A stretch of 64,000 bases of DNA from an uncultured Saprospiraceae bacterium (GCA_937139495.1 CAKZQC010000003.1:79608-143607), one strand, 5' to 3'; positions 44,423 through 56,700 are shown, counted from the first letter of the stretch. Translations and numbers: made by a program. The notes: generated by a model not told the origin, from the letters alone.

Positions 44423-45334
44423 ATGAAAAAATTATTATTTAGGCTCAGCTTATCTGTTTTAGGCTTGATGAGCTGCGAAAAACCCACTACCCAAAAATCC
44501 GATGCTACGCTTTTGCTTAAGGTAAAATTTGACTCCACGCTCACTCGATTAGATGCCTTTGGGCAGCCTGCTACTATTGCCGCAGGCAATGCTACTCAAA
44601 ATCCAGCTTTCAATAGTATTAGTTTGCATAATATAGAATTGGTGCCGACTGCTTTGACTTCCATACAAGGTGGATCCGTCGTCTATAGGGGCAAAGAAAA
44701 TAGTACAGGTGGTGCCGAAGCCGTAGATTTTGATCTCGCTATCATCAAAAAAAATGGAGAAACTTTTTTGGAAATTCCACTCAGCGAAATCAAAGCAGGA
44801 ACCTATAAATACATTCGCACTTCGGTTACGTACCAAAACTATGCTGTTCGGTTCAATCTCACGAATGTACCAACTGTCGGCTCGGTCAACAATCAAAAAG
44901 GTACGGTTGCTTCTTTTGTTGGTTTCAATACTTATATCAGTGACCTACAAGTAGCCAATCAGACCAAAAGTGTCAATGATGATAAACTGCAAGGTTATTG
45001 GGCTTTTGAGACACAACTAAACAGTCCTTACAGCAGTTACAATCAAATTTATAGTGGTGATGCCGCTCGTACCACCGTTGTTAATCCTATTCATTCGACA
45101 ACTCCTATTCCTGTGGGTTCATGTCTAGTAACAGGCTCTTTCGTAGGCAGCAACCTAGTGATTACGGGCAACGAAACGGAAGATATTGTGCTAGAATTAT
45201 CTTACTGCACCAACAATAGTTTTGAGTGGCAAGATACCAATGGCAATGGTGAATGGGATATTGATGTGAGCAATACTACCGTCGAACCTGTTATCGATAT
45301 GGGCTTACGTGGTTTACAAGCAGTCGTAAAATAA
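44423..45334 (+). CDS. Lipoprotein of unknown function, 303 residues
   Basis: Predicted lipoprotein with lipobox LMSC (C18). The mature part is beta-rich: ATLLLKVKFDSTL at the start, then SISLHNIELVPTAL and the LEIPLSEIKAGTYKYIR segment, which resembles putative metal- or carbohydrate-binding Ig-like proteins of Bacteroidota. Near the end a WQDTNGNGEWDID loop looks like a calcium-binding EF-hand or dockerin-type loop. It ends 130 bp before the next gene, so it may be separate from the 45465-47163 unit. No family is assigned. Confidence 0.75.
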   Translation: MKKLLFRLSLSVLGLMSCEKPTTQKSDATLLLKVKFDSTLTRLDAFGQPATIAAGNATQNPAFNSISLHNIELVPTALTSIQGGSVVYRGKENSTGGAEAVDFDLAIIKKNGETFLEIPLSEIKAGTYKYIRTSVTYQNYAVRFNLTNVPTVGSVNNQKGTVASFVGFNTYISDLQVANQTKSVNDDKLQGYWAFETQLNSPYSSYNQIYSGDAARTTVVNPIHSTTPIPVGSCLVTGSFVGSNLVITGNETEDIVLELSYCTNNSFEWQDTNGNGEWDIDVSNTTVEPVIDMGLRGLQAVVK

Positions 45335-45464
45335 AATATGTTTTAGGGGGCTCTATAAGAGGTTATCCAATAAATTCTTTATCAATTAGAAGGTTATTAA
45401 TATCTTAGTCGTCTAAACTTACACTATCTTTTTTGCACCAAGAGGTTCTCTCAAAAATTAATCC

Positions 45465-45863
45465 ATGAAATTTAACATCTATATCCTTGCCCTATTAGCT
45501 AGCTTACTGATTTATACCTCTTGTAGAAAAGGGCCTGGTTTGGGCGGAAATGCTACTATTACAGGAAAAGTTTACGAATATGATTACAATAGTGATTTTA
45601 CCAATCTGAAAGATGCTTATTTTAAAGCAGACCAAGACGTATATATTGTCTATGGCGATGAAAAAGTATATGCAGACAAATTTAGTACACACTATGACGG
45701 AACCTTTCAATTTAATTATTTGCTACCTGGAGAATATACTATTTATGCCTACTCCAAAGACACTACTGACACTAGTGCCATAGACATGGTGGTAGAAAAA
45801 AAAATAGTCATTACGGATAGATGGGAGACCATAGAAACAGACACGCTAATTATATATAATTGA
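45465..45863 (+). CDS. Small lipoprotein with prealbumin/CNA-B-like domain
   Basis: Predicted lipoprotein of 132 residues with lipobox YTSC (C20). The mature part (about 28-130) is one beta-sandwich like carboxypeptidase-regulatory or CNA-B domains: ATITGKVYEYDYN, then YDGTFQFNYLLPGEYTIYAY, the classic G.F.F..L.PG.Y.I.A pattern. Its stop overlaps the start of the DUF2490 gene by 4 bp, so translation is coupled. It is the first gene of a three-gene unit with an outer-membrane barrel and a DUF4956 inner-membrane protein, so an envelope-spanning assembly is plausible (inference). Confidence 0.82.
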   Translation: MKFNIYILALLASLLIYTSCRKGPGLGGNATITGKVYEYDYNSDFTNLKDAYFKADQDVYIVYGDEKVYADKFSTHYDGTFQFNYLLPGEYTIYAYSKDTTDTSAIDMVVEKKIVITDRWETIETDTLIIYN

Positions 45864-46576
45864 TGAAAAAAATTTATTTATTATTGCTTTTGCTTCCTCT
45901 TTTGTGTCAAGCTCAATCTAGTAGTTTTAACAACTGGCAGAGTGTGGGTTTAGAATATGATATTAACAAATCATTGAGATCAAAAGTCAGACTGGGCTAT
46001 AGAACTACTGACTTTCAAAGTTCTAGTACTTTTCTGGATGTGGCACTCCAATACAAATTGCACAAGTATCTCAAAGTAGGGCTCGGTTGGCGTTATGCTG
46101 GTAGAGGTAACCCGACAAATGTAGATGCTATCACCAATAGGTTTCATACTGATATTTCTAGCAAAATCAAGCTTGCCAAGCACTTGTATATCAAGCCAAG
46201 GTTACGCTATCAAATGAGATTCAAAGATTGGTGGGTTAGTGAGCTAGGATATATTCCTAAACATAGCTTTAGAGCAAGATTATTGGTAAATTACGCTATC
46301 AATAAAAAATTCTCTCTTACTTTGGGAGGTGAATTATTTACTACTGGCTATTATTATGAGACTCCAGAAACAAATCCTATACGACTTATCAGTGCGTTAA
46401 GTTACACTTACAAAAAAGCACATACCTTCGAATTGGGTTACACAATAGAACAAGATATTACAGCTAGTGATCAACATACGGCTCACATTATAACATTGAG
46501 TTACAGTGTCCATCTTAATAATTTGCTCAAAAAAATTCGTAAAAAAAGAAAGAAAAAAAGAAAAGAGAAATTATGA
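45860..46576 (+). CDS. DUF2490 outer-membrane protein
   Basis: Outer-membrane beta-barrel of 238 residues. A signal peptide ends near LLCQAQ (residue 19). The barrel strands follow the DUF2490 pattern: NNWQSVGLEYDINKSLRSKV, LGYRTTDFQ, LKVGLGWRYA, KPRLRYQMRFK and FSLTLGGELF. The protein ends in a striking basic tail of Lys and Arg (about residues 221-238, LKKIRKKRKKKRKEKL), which would lie on the periplasmic side. The gene overlaps both neighbours by 4 bp, so the three are translated together. A role alongside the DUF4956 protein is suggested by context. Confidence 0.82.
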   Translation: MMKKIYLLLLLLPLLCQAQSSSFNNWQSVGLEYDINKSLRSKVRLGYRTTDFQSSSTFLDVALQYKLHKYLKVGLGWRYAGRGNPTNVDAITNRFHTDISSKIKLAKHLYIKPRLRYQMRFKDWWVSELGYIPKHSFRARLLVNYAINKKFSLTLGGELFTTGYYYETPETNPIRLISALSYTYKKAHTFELGYTIEQDITASDQHTAHIITLSYSVHLNNLLKKIRKKRKKKRKEKL

Positions 46577-47163
46577 TTGCAATCACTTGGTTTGATGTAG
46601 ATGTTTATAAGTTATTATTTAGATTGAGTATTAATCTCTTTTTCGTTACTCTTATTGTCCGAGGAATTTATTATCCCAAGAACCACAAGAAAGATTATCT
46701 TTTCACCTATTACGTCATTAGTTTCCTTATCTTTTTTCTGTGTTTTAGTCTCAAGAAGCTAGATATTGATACAGGAATGGGGCTTGGTTTATTTGCTATT
46801 TTTGGTATCATTCGGTATAGAACCAATGCGATTGACATCAAAGACATGACCTACCTATTTACGGTTATTGGTCTAGGTGTCATCAATGCTTTAGCTGCCA
46901 ACAAGATTTCAATAGCAGAACTACTAATTATTAATGCTTTTATAGTGGGCTTGATGTACATTTTTGAACACAATTGGCTACCCAAATACAAAACAGATGA
47001 CACCATCGTAACTGTTCCGATGAAAATGGTAAAATCTATGAAAAGTGAAGCCCTCAAAGCACAACTCATTCTAGATACAGGGCTAAATATCACTTATATC
47101 AAGATGGAAAAAATCAATTATAAAAATGAGACCGCACAGATTACTATTTTTTATATCAGGTAA
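46573..47163 (+). CDS. DUF4956 inner-membrane protein
   Basis: Inner-membrane protein of 196 residues with four predicted helices (about 13-33, 45-62, 70-84, 95-130). The DUF4956 signature is clear at about 74-105: GLGLFAIFGIIRYRTNAIDI and DMTYLFTVIGLGVINA. A soluble C-terminal domain follows (about 140-196). In other bacteria DUF4956 proteins are often encoded near polyphosphate-polymerase (VTC-type) or CotH proteins; none is seen here. Instead it is coupled by a 4-bp overlap to a DUF2490 barrel and a small carrier-like lipoprotein. It converges on the ABC exporter gene, with only 3 bp between stops. Confidence 0.88.
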   Translation: MIAITWFDVDVYKLLFRLSINLFFVTLIVRGIYYPKNHKKDYLFTYYVISFLIFFLCFSLKKLDIDTGMGLGLFAIFGIIRYRTNAIDIKDMTYLFTVIGLGVINALAANKISIAELLIINAFIVGLMYIFEHNWLPKYKTDDTIVTVPMKMVKSMKSEALKAQLILDTGLNITYIKMEKINYKNETAQITIFYIR

Positions 47164-47166
47164 GGA

Positions 47167-48981
47167 CTACAATTGCTGCAAAGCAACCAACTGATAATAC
47201 GCTCCTTTTTGTGCCAATAAATCTTGGTGATTTCCTTGTTCTATTACTTTTCCTTCTTGCATGACTGCGATATTATCGCAATGCTGAATCGTAGATAAGC
47301 GGTGGGCAATAACGATAGAAGTTCGGTTTTGCATTACTCGAAAGAGTGCTTCCTGCACGAGTTTTTCGGAAGCAGAATCGAGTGCTGAAGTCGCTTCATC
47401 AAGTATCAACAAAGGAGGATTACGCAAGATAGCTCTAGCTATTGTTAAGCGTTGCTTTTGCCCGCCACTCAGCTTGTTGCCTCGGTCGCCAATATTCGTC
47501 TGGTAGCCTTCGGCTGTCTTAACAATAAACTCGTGAGCGTTCGCAACCTTGGCTGCGGCTTCCACATCGGCTTGCGTCACATTGTCCAACCCAAAAGTAA
47601 TGTTGTTATAAATCGTATCATTGAACAAAATCGCTTCTTGTGACACCAAACTCATCAATTGACGCAAGTCTTGCAATCGATAATCTTCCAGATTATGGTT
47701 ATCTATTTTGATTTGTCCTGCTGTCACCTCAAAAAAACGAGGCAACAAGTCGATTAAAGTAGATTTGCCTGCTCCCGAAGCACCAACCAACGCCAAAGAG
47801 CTTCCGCTAGGAATATTCAAATTGATTTGCTTCAATATTTCTCGCTCGGCATTGTAGCGAAAGCTGACATTCTCCAACTGTATTCCTTCTTTTATTGCCT
47901 CAATTGGCAAGCCGTTTTGCTCCTCTTCCAAATCATTGGGCGTATCCAATACTTGCTGCACACGTTCTACCGCAGCACTGCCTTTTTGGATCGCATAGTA
48001 AGCCGAAGAAAAAGATTTGGCAGGGTCTATAATATTGTAAAACATGGTAATAAACACGACAAAAGTAGAAGCTGCAAATTCGCCCTGAAACACAAGGCTT
48101 CCGCCAAACATCAACAAAACCATTACGACACTTACTCCCAAAAACTCGGTCAGCGGCGACGACATATCTTTGCGCTGCATAATCTGCTGCATTGTAGCAG
48201 CATAATGCCTATTTTCTTTGCCAAAAATTCCTTGCTGATAACGTTCTGCCCCAAAAGCACGGACAATGCGCAGTCCGCCCAACGCTTCGTCGAGTATCGA
48301 CAACAATCGCCCTTGCGACTCTTGTGCTTTGGTCGATTTTCGTTTGAGGGTCTTGGCTACTCCGCCAATAATCACCCCTACAAAGAGAATTAATATAGTA
48401 GAAAAACCTGTCAATAATGGACTAATATATAGCATCACCAATAGTGAGCCGACAATCATAATAGGCGAACGAACAATCGTTTCTACCGACTGCAAAACCG
48501 ACCATTGTATCTCTTGAACATCGCTCGTAATCCGAGCCATTAAATCACCTTTTCGTTCTTCCGAAAACCACGCAAAAGGTAGGCGAAGCATTTTCTCAAA
48601 TACAGCATTGCGAATACGCTCTTCTATCCCATAACGCACTGGCGCAATGATATAAAGCGAAAGGTAACGAAATAAATTTTTCAGAAAAAAAGTAAGCATA
48701 ACAACTCCTGCTACAGCGATCAACCCTGCTCCTTTTCCATTCACTTGAATATACTCATAGAGGGTATTATTGATAAAAAACTGCTGTTTCGCTATCCAAC
48801 CGCTCGGCACTTGGCTAGTACTGTGTAGCACTTCGGGGCTAAACAAAATATCCAAAAAGGGCTTCAGCACCAAAAAGGAAGCAATCGTAAATATTGCTGT
48901 CAAAATATTGAAAAATACATTCAATATAGCGTGTCCTTTATAGAACTGAAGGTAGCGTAGTGTTTTGAAAAAATGGTGCAA
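47167..48981 (-). CDS. MsbA-like ABC exporter (fused permease and ATPase)
   Basis: Half-size ABC transporter of 604 residues. Six transmembrane helices lie in residues about 20-330, with the coupling segment GDLMARITSDVQEIQ (about 145-159). The ATPase domain has Walker A GASGAGKST (400-408), a Q-loop (SLVSQEAILFNDT), signature LSGGQ (504-508), Walker B LLILDEATS (524-532) and an H-loop (VIAHRLSTI). The fused layout and sequence are MsbA/multidrug-exporter-like. Lipid A flipping is possible but cannot be told from drug export by sequence alone. It stands apart from lpxK, with only short gaps to a convergent gene. Confidence 0.93.
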   Translation of the reverse strand: MHHFFKTLRYLQFYKGHAILNVFFNILTAIFTIASFLVLKPFLDILFSPEVLHSTSQVPSGWIAKQQFFINNTLYEYIQVNGKGAGLIAVAGVVMLTFFLKNLFRYLSLYIIAPVRYGIEERIRNAVFEKMLRLPFAWFSEERKGDLMARITSDVQEIQWSVLQSVETIVRSPIMIVGSLLVMLYISPLLTGFSTILILFVGVIIGGVAKTLKRKSTKAQESQGRLLSILDEALGGLRIVRAFGAERYQQGIFGKENRHYAATMQQIMQRKDMSSPLTEFLGVSVVMVLLMFGGSLVFQGEFAASTFVVFITMFYNIIDPAKSFSSAYYAIQKGSAAVERVQQVLDTPNDLEEEQNGLPIEAIKEGIQLENVSFRYNAEREILKQINLNIPSGSSLALVGASGAGKSTLIDLLPRFFEVTAGQIKIDNHNLEDYRLQDLRQLMSLVSQEAILFNDTIYNNITFGLDNVTQADVEAAAKVANAHEFIVKTAEGYQTNIGDRGNKLSGGQKQRLTIARAILRNPPLLILDEATSALDSASEKLVQEALFRVMQNRTSIVIAHRLSTIQHCDNIAVMQEGKVIEQGNHQDLLAQKGAYYQLVALQQL

Positions 48982-49070
48982 AGTTGCTTTTGTTAATGTT
49001 GAATTTAAATAAGTCGGAAGTCGGAAATTTAAGGTAAAAAATGCTCTTTCTAAGCGTTACAATTAGAAAA

Positions 49071-49178
49071 AACTTCCGACTTTGGACTTGATACTTGATA
49101 CCTTTTTAGCCACTGATTTCTTTTTATTCCGATAACTCAAAAACTTTGAACTTCTGACTTTGAACTTGATACTTCCGA
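49071..49178. repeat. Two direct copies of a 30-base word
   Basis: AACTTCCGACTTTGGACTTG... (49071-49100) recurs as AACTTCTGACTTTGAACTTG... (49149-49178), with about 25 of 30 bases alike, in the gap upstream of the ABC exporter. The AAGTCGGAAGTCGGAA stretch near 49010 is of the same vocabulary in reverse. Non-coding. Confidence 0.5.
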
Positions 49179-49187
49179 CTAATCCCC

Positions 49188-49607
49188 CTACAAATCCTGC
49201 TTAATCGTATGATAAACTAATCCCATTTTGATACATTCTTTTAGTTCTTTGGCAGAGACTTTATCCTCTAGTTGAAATACAATCGCTCTGTTTTTATCGA
49301 ACTCAAACACATCGCTATAAAGCTCTCTAAATGCCCCCACCAACTTGCTCGTACACTTAAAATATAGCGCATATTGGTCGGGCGTTTTCTTTTTCCAATC
49401 CATTCGAATCGTACTCCCTTTGGGTGCCAAATAACTTGGTTCGCCCCATTTGAGTGTTTCCTCCAGCTCCTCTATCAAATCTAGTTCCGCTGCTGCTTCT
49501 AGCACTAGCTTTCGCAAATAATACAACTTCGTCTGTATCTGCTCGGGATAAGCTGCGATTACTTCTGCGACGACAGTGGATACTGGTTTTTCATAATTCT
49601 TAATCAT
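49188..49607 (-). CDS. DUF1801 family protein
   Basis: Small soluble protein of 139 residues in the DUF1801 (YdhG/Fra-like) family: LRKLVLEAAAELD, LKWGEPSYLAPKGS and the QYALYFKCTSKL segment, then a helical end. I chose the ATG at 49607 because DUF1801 proteins begin directly before YEKPVSTVVAEVIA; an upstream ATG at 49637 would extend it by 10 residues into the preceding gene. With the chosen start it overlaps the TrpF-like gene by 8 bp. Some family members are linked to iron handling or DNA-binding roles; none can be assigned here. Confidence 0.82.
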   Translation of the reverse strand: MIKNYEKPVSTVVAEVIAAYPEQIQTKLYYLRKLVLEAAAELDLIEELEETLKWGEPSYLAPKGSTIRMDWKKKTPDQYALYFKCTSKLVGAFRELYSDVFEFDKNRAIVFQLEDKVSAKELKECIKMGLVYHTIKQDL

Positions 49608-50250
49608 ATAATACATCCATTTCGTCCAACACGTCAAACACCTCGTCTAGGTCATCAAATACTTTCATTCCGACCTTTTCTTCTGCTCCACCTTGCAGAT
49701 TCAGCCCATAAGGTTTGAGCACTTCCAGACAGTGCTGCAACTCCGTGGCAGGACAATCTATCGCCACAATAATTTTGTATTGTTGGCACAATATGATTAA
49801 CAATTCGAGTGCAGGCTGATGTGCTTGGAGCATCTTCCAACTCATGCCACTTTTTTGCAAATTGAGCAAGAAATAATCAACCGTACCTTCTAGGATTTGA
49901 CATTGATTTGCAAATATCTCCATCCCTTGCCAATCTTCCAAAACCCATTCTTTGATAATCGTCGTTTCTGTCAATTGATCAAGGACACTATCCGCCACAA
50001 AAGGACTAACCTGCACCCCATCTAGCTGCAACAATTCAATAGAAGCATTAATCGCTTCGGCAGACTGCCCCACACCAAACTCTCCGATTATTTTTGGTCC
50101 GACCAACCAATCTTTTATTTCTTGAATATCTTGTGGTGTTGCATAGTTGGGGTCACCTAGTTCTAGGCAAAATCCAACCCATTCTACATTCCAAGCCGCA
50201 AAATAACGGGCATCGGTCAAATTGCTAATACTACTTGCTTTTAGTTTCAT
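49600..50250 (-). CDS. TrpF-like TIM-barrel protein, probably not a normal PRA isomerase
   Basis: Protein of 216 residues resembling phosphoribosylanthranilate isomerase: SSISNLTDARYFAAWNVEWV at the start (TrpF: K.CG.T...DA), LLQLDGVQV in the middle and GLNLQGGAEEKVGMK, like the phosphate-binding end. The catalytic Cys of TrpF's KICG is replaced here by Ser (KASS), so canonical isomerase activity is doubtful. It lies in a row of overlapping genes: 20 bp with the YbjN-like gene upstream, 8 bp with DUF1801 downstream. No other tryptophan genes are nearby. I infer a different substrate or a non-enzymatic role. Confidence 0.7.
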   Translation of the reverse strand: MKLKASSISNLTDARYFAAWNVEWVGFCLELGDPNYATPQDIQEIKDWLVGPKIIGEFGVGQSAEAINASIELLQLDGVQVSPFVADSVLDQLTETTIIKEWVLEDWQGMEIFANQCQILEGTVDYFLLNLQKSGMSWKMLQAHQPALELLIILCQQYKIIVAIDCPATELQHCLEVLKPYGLNLQGGAEEKVGMKVFDDLDEVFDVLDEMDVLYD

Positions 50251-50683
50251 CTTCTGTTTCTTCTTCGTTGGTAAAATAAGCTAAAAATTGTTGGGCATGG
50301 AAACTCAATCCATCTATCAATTGGCGTACTTCTCGCAACGACATATCGTCCATATAATACGTAGCACTCAGTATAATCCAGTCTTTTGACACGCTAAACG
50401 TCTCTGTCGTCAATCTATGATTGGCTTCCAATATATATTGATAAGTCGCCAATCTTTCCGACGCTTTGTTACTGACCTTGAACATAGGCGACATAATCGT
50501 CAGCGTTACGGCTTTGCTATCTTGAAGTATTGTTGATTCTTGCAACACCGCTATAATTTGGGCTTTGCCCCTATGCAAATTCCATACATTAGGTGCATCT
50601 TCTCTCGTGCAAACGGTAGGGTCTATCCCCATGCTTTCTAGTGCTTCGTTTACGATTCGATTTTGCCTTTCTGTTATTGCCAT
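50231..50683 (-). CDS. YbjN-like protein
   Basis: Soluble protein of 150 residues. The fold pattern KAQIIAVLQESTI, VTLTIMSPMFKVS, RLATYQYILEANHRLTTETF and WIILSATYYMDDMSL resembles YbjN/type III chaperone-like alpha-beta proteins, ending in an acidic tail (TNEEETEDETK). The assignment is by resemblance only. It is the first gene of an overlapping trio with the TrpF-like and DUF1801 genes, so the three are co-translated. Confidence 0.65.
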   Translation of the reverse strand: MAITERQNRIVNEALESMGIDPTVCTREDAPNVWNLHRGKAQIIAVLQESTILQDSKAVTLTIMSPMFKVSNKASERLATYQYILEANHRLTTETFSVSKDWIILSATYYMDDMSLREVRQLIDGLSFHAQQFLAYFTNEEETEDETKSK

Positions 50684-50839
50684 TTTTTATTTATTGTTTT
50701 TTCGCTCTTTCGAGCTCTGTTTTTTTGCCTTGCTGGCTCTGTTTGTTCGCTCTTCGAGCTCTGTTGATTTTGCCTACGGCAATTGTTGACCTGTTATAAA
50801 TTCAACAAGTTGCATTCATTCAAACAAAAATCCCACCCA

Positions 50840-52978
<2,139 letters not shown>

Positions 52979-53045
52979 TTAGCTGCAATTTTTGAGCTTT
53001 CGCAAAATTAAAATTATTAGTGCAAAGCAACTTAAATTAAATACA

Positions 53046-53085
53046 AATAGAGCAATAGCAACCACAAGGTTACAACTACTCTATT
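53046..53085 (-). terminator. Imperfect hairpin, candidate terminator
   Basis: Two 18-base arms (53046-53063 and 53068-53085) pair at about 14 positions with a four-base loop; the T-rich stretch after it on the minus strand is weak. It lies 27 bp after the stop of the membrane-protein gene at 53112 and shares AATAGAG/CTCTATT ends with the terminator at 23143-23184. Confidence 0.4.
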
Positions 53086-53111
53086 CTTAATAGGAGGAGT
53101 AATCATACGAC

Positions 53112-53600
53112 CTACTCATACTTAAATACATTATCCAATTGATTCGGACATTTTTTGAGTACATTTTCCTGAAACTCTAGTAAATAAGCTTTTTTCTCAG
53201 GTACTGTCATATTCTCGCTATACTCTGCAAATTTATCGGCAAAGCAAGGTTTCATTTCTGAGATATATTCAAACTCATCAAACGTTTTGGTATATTCTTT
53301 TGGGTACTGTTGAGCAGCACAATCACAAAACTCATCGGCATAATATTCCATGGCGGGGCGATAAAAAAGAAAATAATAAAGCACCAGCAATGCCACGACA
53401 AGCGTCAGCAGTACATATAATATAATCATAGGTGCTTTGGGGTGCTCTTGCACAAATAAATCCCATCGCTGTTTGGGCGAAGTCCTTTGGGGAGCTCTCG
53501 GCAATGTCGGGTGATCTACATCTACATTGTCATGATCGTGCATTTGATGTTCCAACTTGTTGGCATCTACATCGGTGTTTTTGTTCTGTTCGTCTTGCAT
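53112..53600 (-). CDS. Single-pass membrane protein of unknown function
   Basis: Protein of 162 residues. An N-terminal hydrophilic part rich in Asp, Asn and His (HDHDNVDVDHPTLP) is followed by one transmembrane helix (about 57-80) and a C-terminal domain of about 80 residues with four cysteines (C92, C94, one near 120 and one near 155: FCDC, KPCF, KKCPN), a pattern suggesting disulfides or metal binding on the far side. The N-terminal part lacks a signal peptide. No family recognised. It is divergent from the CHAT-domain gene at 53759 and upstream of ligA. Confidence 0.75.
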   Translation of the reverse strand: MQDEQNKNTDVDANKLEHQMHDHDNVDVDHPTLPRAPQRTSPKQRWDLFVQEHPKAPMIILYVLLTLVVALLVLYYFLFYRPAMEYYADEFCDCAAQQYPKEYTKTFDEFEYISEMKPCFADKFAEYSENMTVPEKKAYLLEFQENVLKKCPNQLDNVFKYE

Positions 53601-53615
53601 GTGTTTGAGTATTAC

Positions 53616-53648
53616 TTTGGACTTAAAGATAAGCTAAAGATATATTTG
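53616..53648 (+). promoter_or_regulatory. Bacteroidota-type promoter of the CHAT gene
   Basis: TTTG (53616-53619) and TATATTTG (53641-53648), 21 bases apart, match -33 TTTG and -7 TAnnTTTG. The start site would be near 53655, giving a leader of about 105 bases for the gene at 53759. Confidence 0.5.
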
Positions 53649-53758
53649 TGCGTATAAATCGAGTTGTTTTTTTTATTTTTACGTCTTATCAACAAAATCT
53701 ATGAAAGTAATCTAACAATTTCAGTTGCTTTCTTCTACCATAACAACTGCTCGCTACT

Positions 53759-56700
53759 ATGCCAAATAGACTAACAATAGTCCCTATTTTGAGTACACTC
53801 CAATACTTTTTTATCTTATTATTGGGGGGTAGTCTTTGTAGCTTCCAGACACCTGAAGCTACGCCTGCATCACTACCACAGCAGATCTTGCAAGCTCAAG
53901 CCAATAACCAACCCGATAGTGCTGCCGTCTATTATCAACGCTATATTTCGATATTGCAACAGCAAGAAAACAATGCTGCTTTGCTAACTGCACAGCAAGA
54001 TTATTTTTTGTATCAATTGCAACTTACCAACGATACATTGGCACTCGTCAATTTGCAGCTAGAAAGCTATCCGCAATACGGAACTACTCCAGAAAGCCAA
54101 AATAAGGCTACAATTCGCTCTTGGAAAAATGCGTATCGTATATTGCAAGCAGCGGCTCAAAACAGAACTGACTCCGTCCCTTACTTTATCACGCAACTCC
54201 AACAGTCTCCTATCGACACGATGGCACTATTGTGGGGCTATACTTGGGCTATCAATGCACAGCTCAACGGAACGGCTAATTTTGCAACTATCGAGCAATA
54301 CATACAAAACCAAACGAACTATTTATCGACACAAGAAGTCGCTGCTATACATGCTGCTCAAGCAGCAGCCTACACTCAAATACATTTGCCCGAACGGGCT
54401 ATCAAAAGCTATCACCTTTATCTACTGGCACTACAAAAAAAAGCTACTCTAAACAAGCGAGCCTTTAGTCAAGCACACTATGATTTGGCATTGGTTTATA
54501 TACAATTGTACAACACAAAAAAAGCGACACTGCACCTCCAACAAGCACTACAAAGCTTGGAAGGCAACGAGCAGAACAACCAAACATTGGTAGCCAACAT
54601 TTACGCTACGTGGGCGAGTATTTGTATAGATTACCAAACGGTTCAAAGTCCACTAAATGTATTGAGAAAAGGAATTAGTACGGTTGGCGAAGCAGAAAAT
54701 CCTGCCCAAGGTACGGCATTGCAACAGCTATATCTGCTGGCAAGCCAAAAACACCTACAAAAACAACAACTTGATAGCACAATAATTTATTTGAGCCAAG
54801 CTCAACAACTCCAAATACAATTTGAATTGGTCGCTGCACCGCTCCAATTAACGCAATTGGATTACTATATTCAGACCAAAAAAATAGAGAATACAGCAGT
54901 GATTATAGAACAAATGCGACCAAATCTAGCTACTTATACACAAGCAGAAGAAGCACAGTTTTGGCATTTGGTCGCTGTGCATCAGTTTGATCAGAAGCAA
55001 TACAAAAAAGCATTGCAAAGCATCGAAAAAAGTATCTGGAAAAGTAGTAGCCAAAACTTGCCTAAAAATACAGCCTTGGCTTTAGCTACCTATCCCGATC
55101 CTGCCAGTTATTGGGCAAAAGATCATGTACTTGAATTATTGACTCTCAAGGTACGTATTGCCTTGCAACTTTATCAGCAATCTCAATACAATTATTCGCT
55201 CCAAACAATCTATGAAACGACTCAATATAGCATTGCATTATTGGAGCAGCTACAACAAGAGTTGCCACAGGAAAACAAACTACAAAACTTCATTGTCAAT
55301 ACGCCCGTACTGCTAGAACAAGCATTAGATGCCTGTTGGCTAATGTACGAACGCTATCACAAACAGGATTACCTGCGTACTGCTCTGGCGATTGTGGCTC
55401 AACACCAATCTTGGAACAATCAACGCTGGCTGAAAATTAATCAAGCGACAGACATTCCGCTGCTCTTGCTAGAAAAAGAACGTTATTTGCAATATCAAAT
55501 TAGTGCTTTGCAGCAAGCTATTATAGCGACAGATGACAATCAAATTTGGCTAAAATCGCAATTGAAAAACCGACAAAAAGAGTGGCAACAATTACAGACA
55601 CAACTGACTTCGTTATATCCCAAATATTACGAAACGAAATACCAATCCAATCGTATTTCGTTGGATAGTCTGCAAGGTTCTTTAGGTGATTCTACTGCTC
55701 TAGTTAGTTATTTTGAAGGCAAAAAAGCTATCTATCAATTCATTATCACGACCGATACTTTATTGACCAAAAAAATAATATGGCGAACTTATCGAGCAAC
55801 CCTCCAACAGTATTATGATTTTTTGACAGACACACTTACAAACGATTTAAAACGTTTTCAGCAATTTGCTCGCTTGAGCCATGAGTTATACCATAAGGTA
55901 TTGCACGACCCTGCTATTGCCAAATCCAGTCGTTTGGTCTTCATTATGGACGGAAAACTACAGCAAATTCCATTTGAGACACTACTTACAGAATTGCCTG
56001 AGTCAATGGCTGTCACTGCTTATCAAAACCTGCCTTACTTGATGACTCGTAAGCGGATTAGCTATGATTATTCGCTGTATCAATGGCAGCAACATCAAAC
56101 TATTGGGACGAAAGAAGAACCAAGAATTTTGGGCTTCGCTCCTACTTTTGGCACAGAAAATATACCAGAAAATAGACTCGCAGCATTGTACCATGCTCGT
56201 CAAGGAATAGCGGCACAGCCTGAGGCGACTACCTTATTTAGTTCGCTACAAGAGCAGTACGAAGGCAAATACTACACCCAAAAAGATGCTTCGGAATATT
56301 ATTTCAAAAAGTATGTTCCTCGCTATGATGTGCTGCATTTGGCACTGCCCAACTTGTGGATAAATGAAGCTAATTTTGGTGCCTCACTTGTACTCGCAGA
56401 AGATGGCAACGAACAAGAAGATAATATTCTTTCCATCTCCGAAATCAAACAATTGCCCTTACAGGCACAGTTCCTATTGTTGCCCAATTTGAGCAATTCG
56501 GCTACTACCAATGGCTCTAGCTTGGCGTTGGGTAGAGCGTTTATGTATGCTGGCACGCCTGCTTTGCTCACTTCTATTTGGCAACCAAAAAAAGAAAGTG
56601 CCAATTTATTACTTCAGTTATTTTATGCCGAACTCAAAAAAGGTCTGCCAAAAGATGAAGCATTGCGACAAGCAAAATTGCAGTACCTAAAAACAGCCGA

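Noticed and set aside
49608..49637. Upstream start of the DUF1801 gene
   Set aside because: It would extend the overlap with the TrpF-like gene to 38 bp and add residues absent from the family start; the ATG at 49607 fits better.
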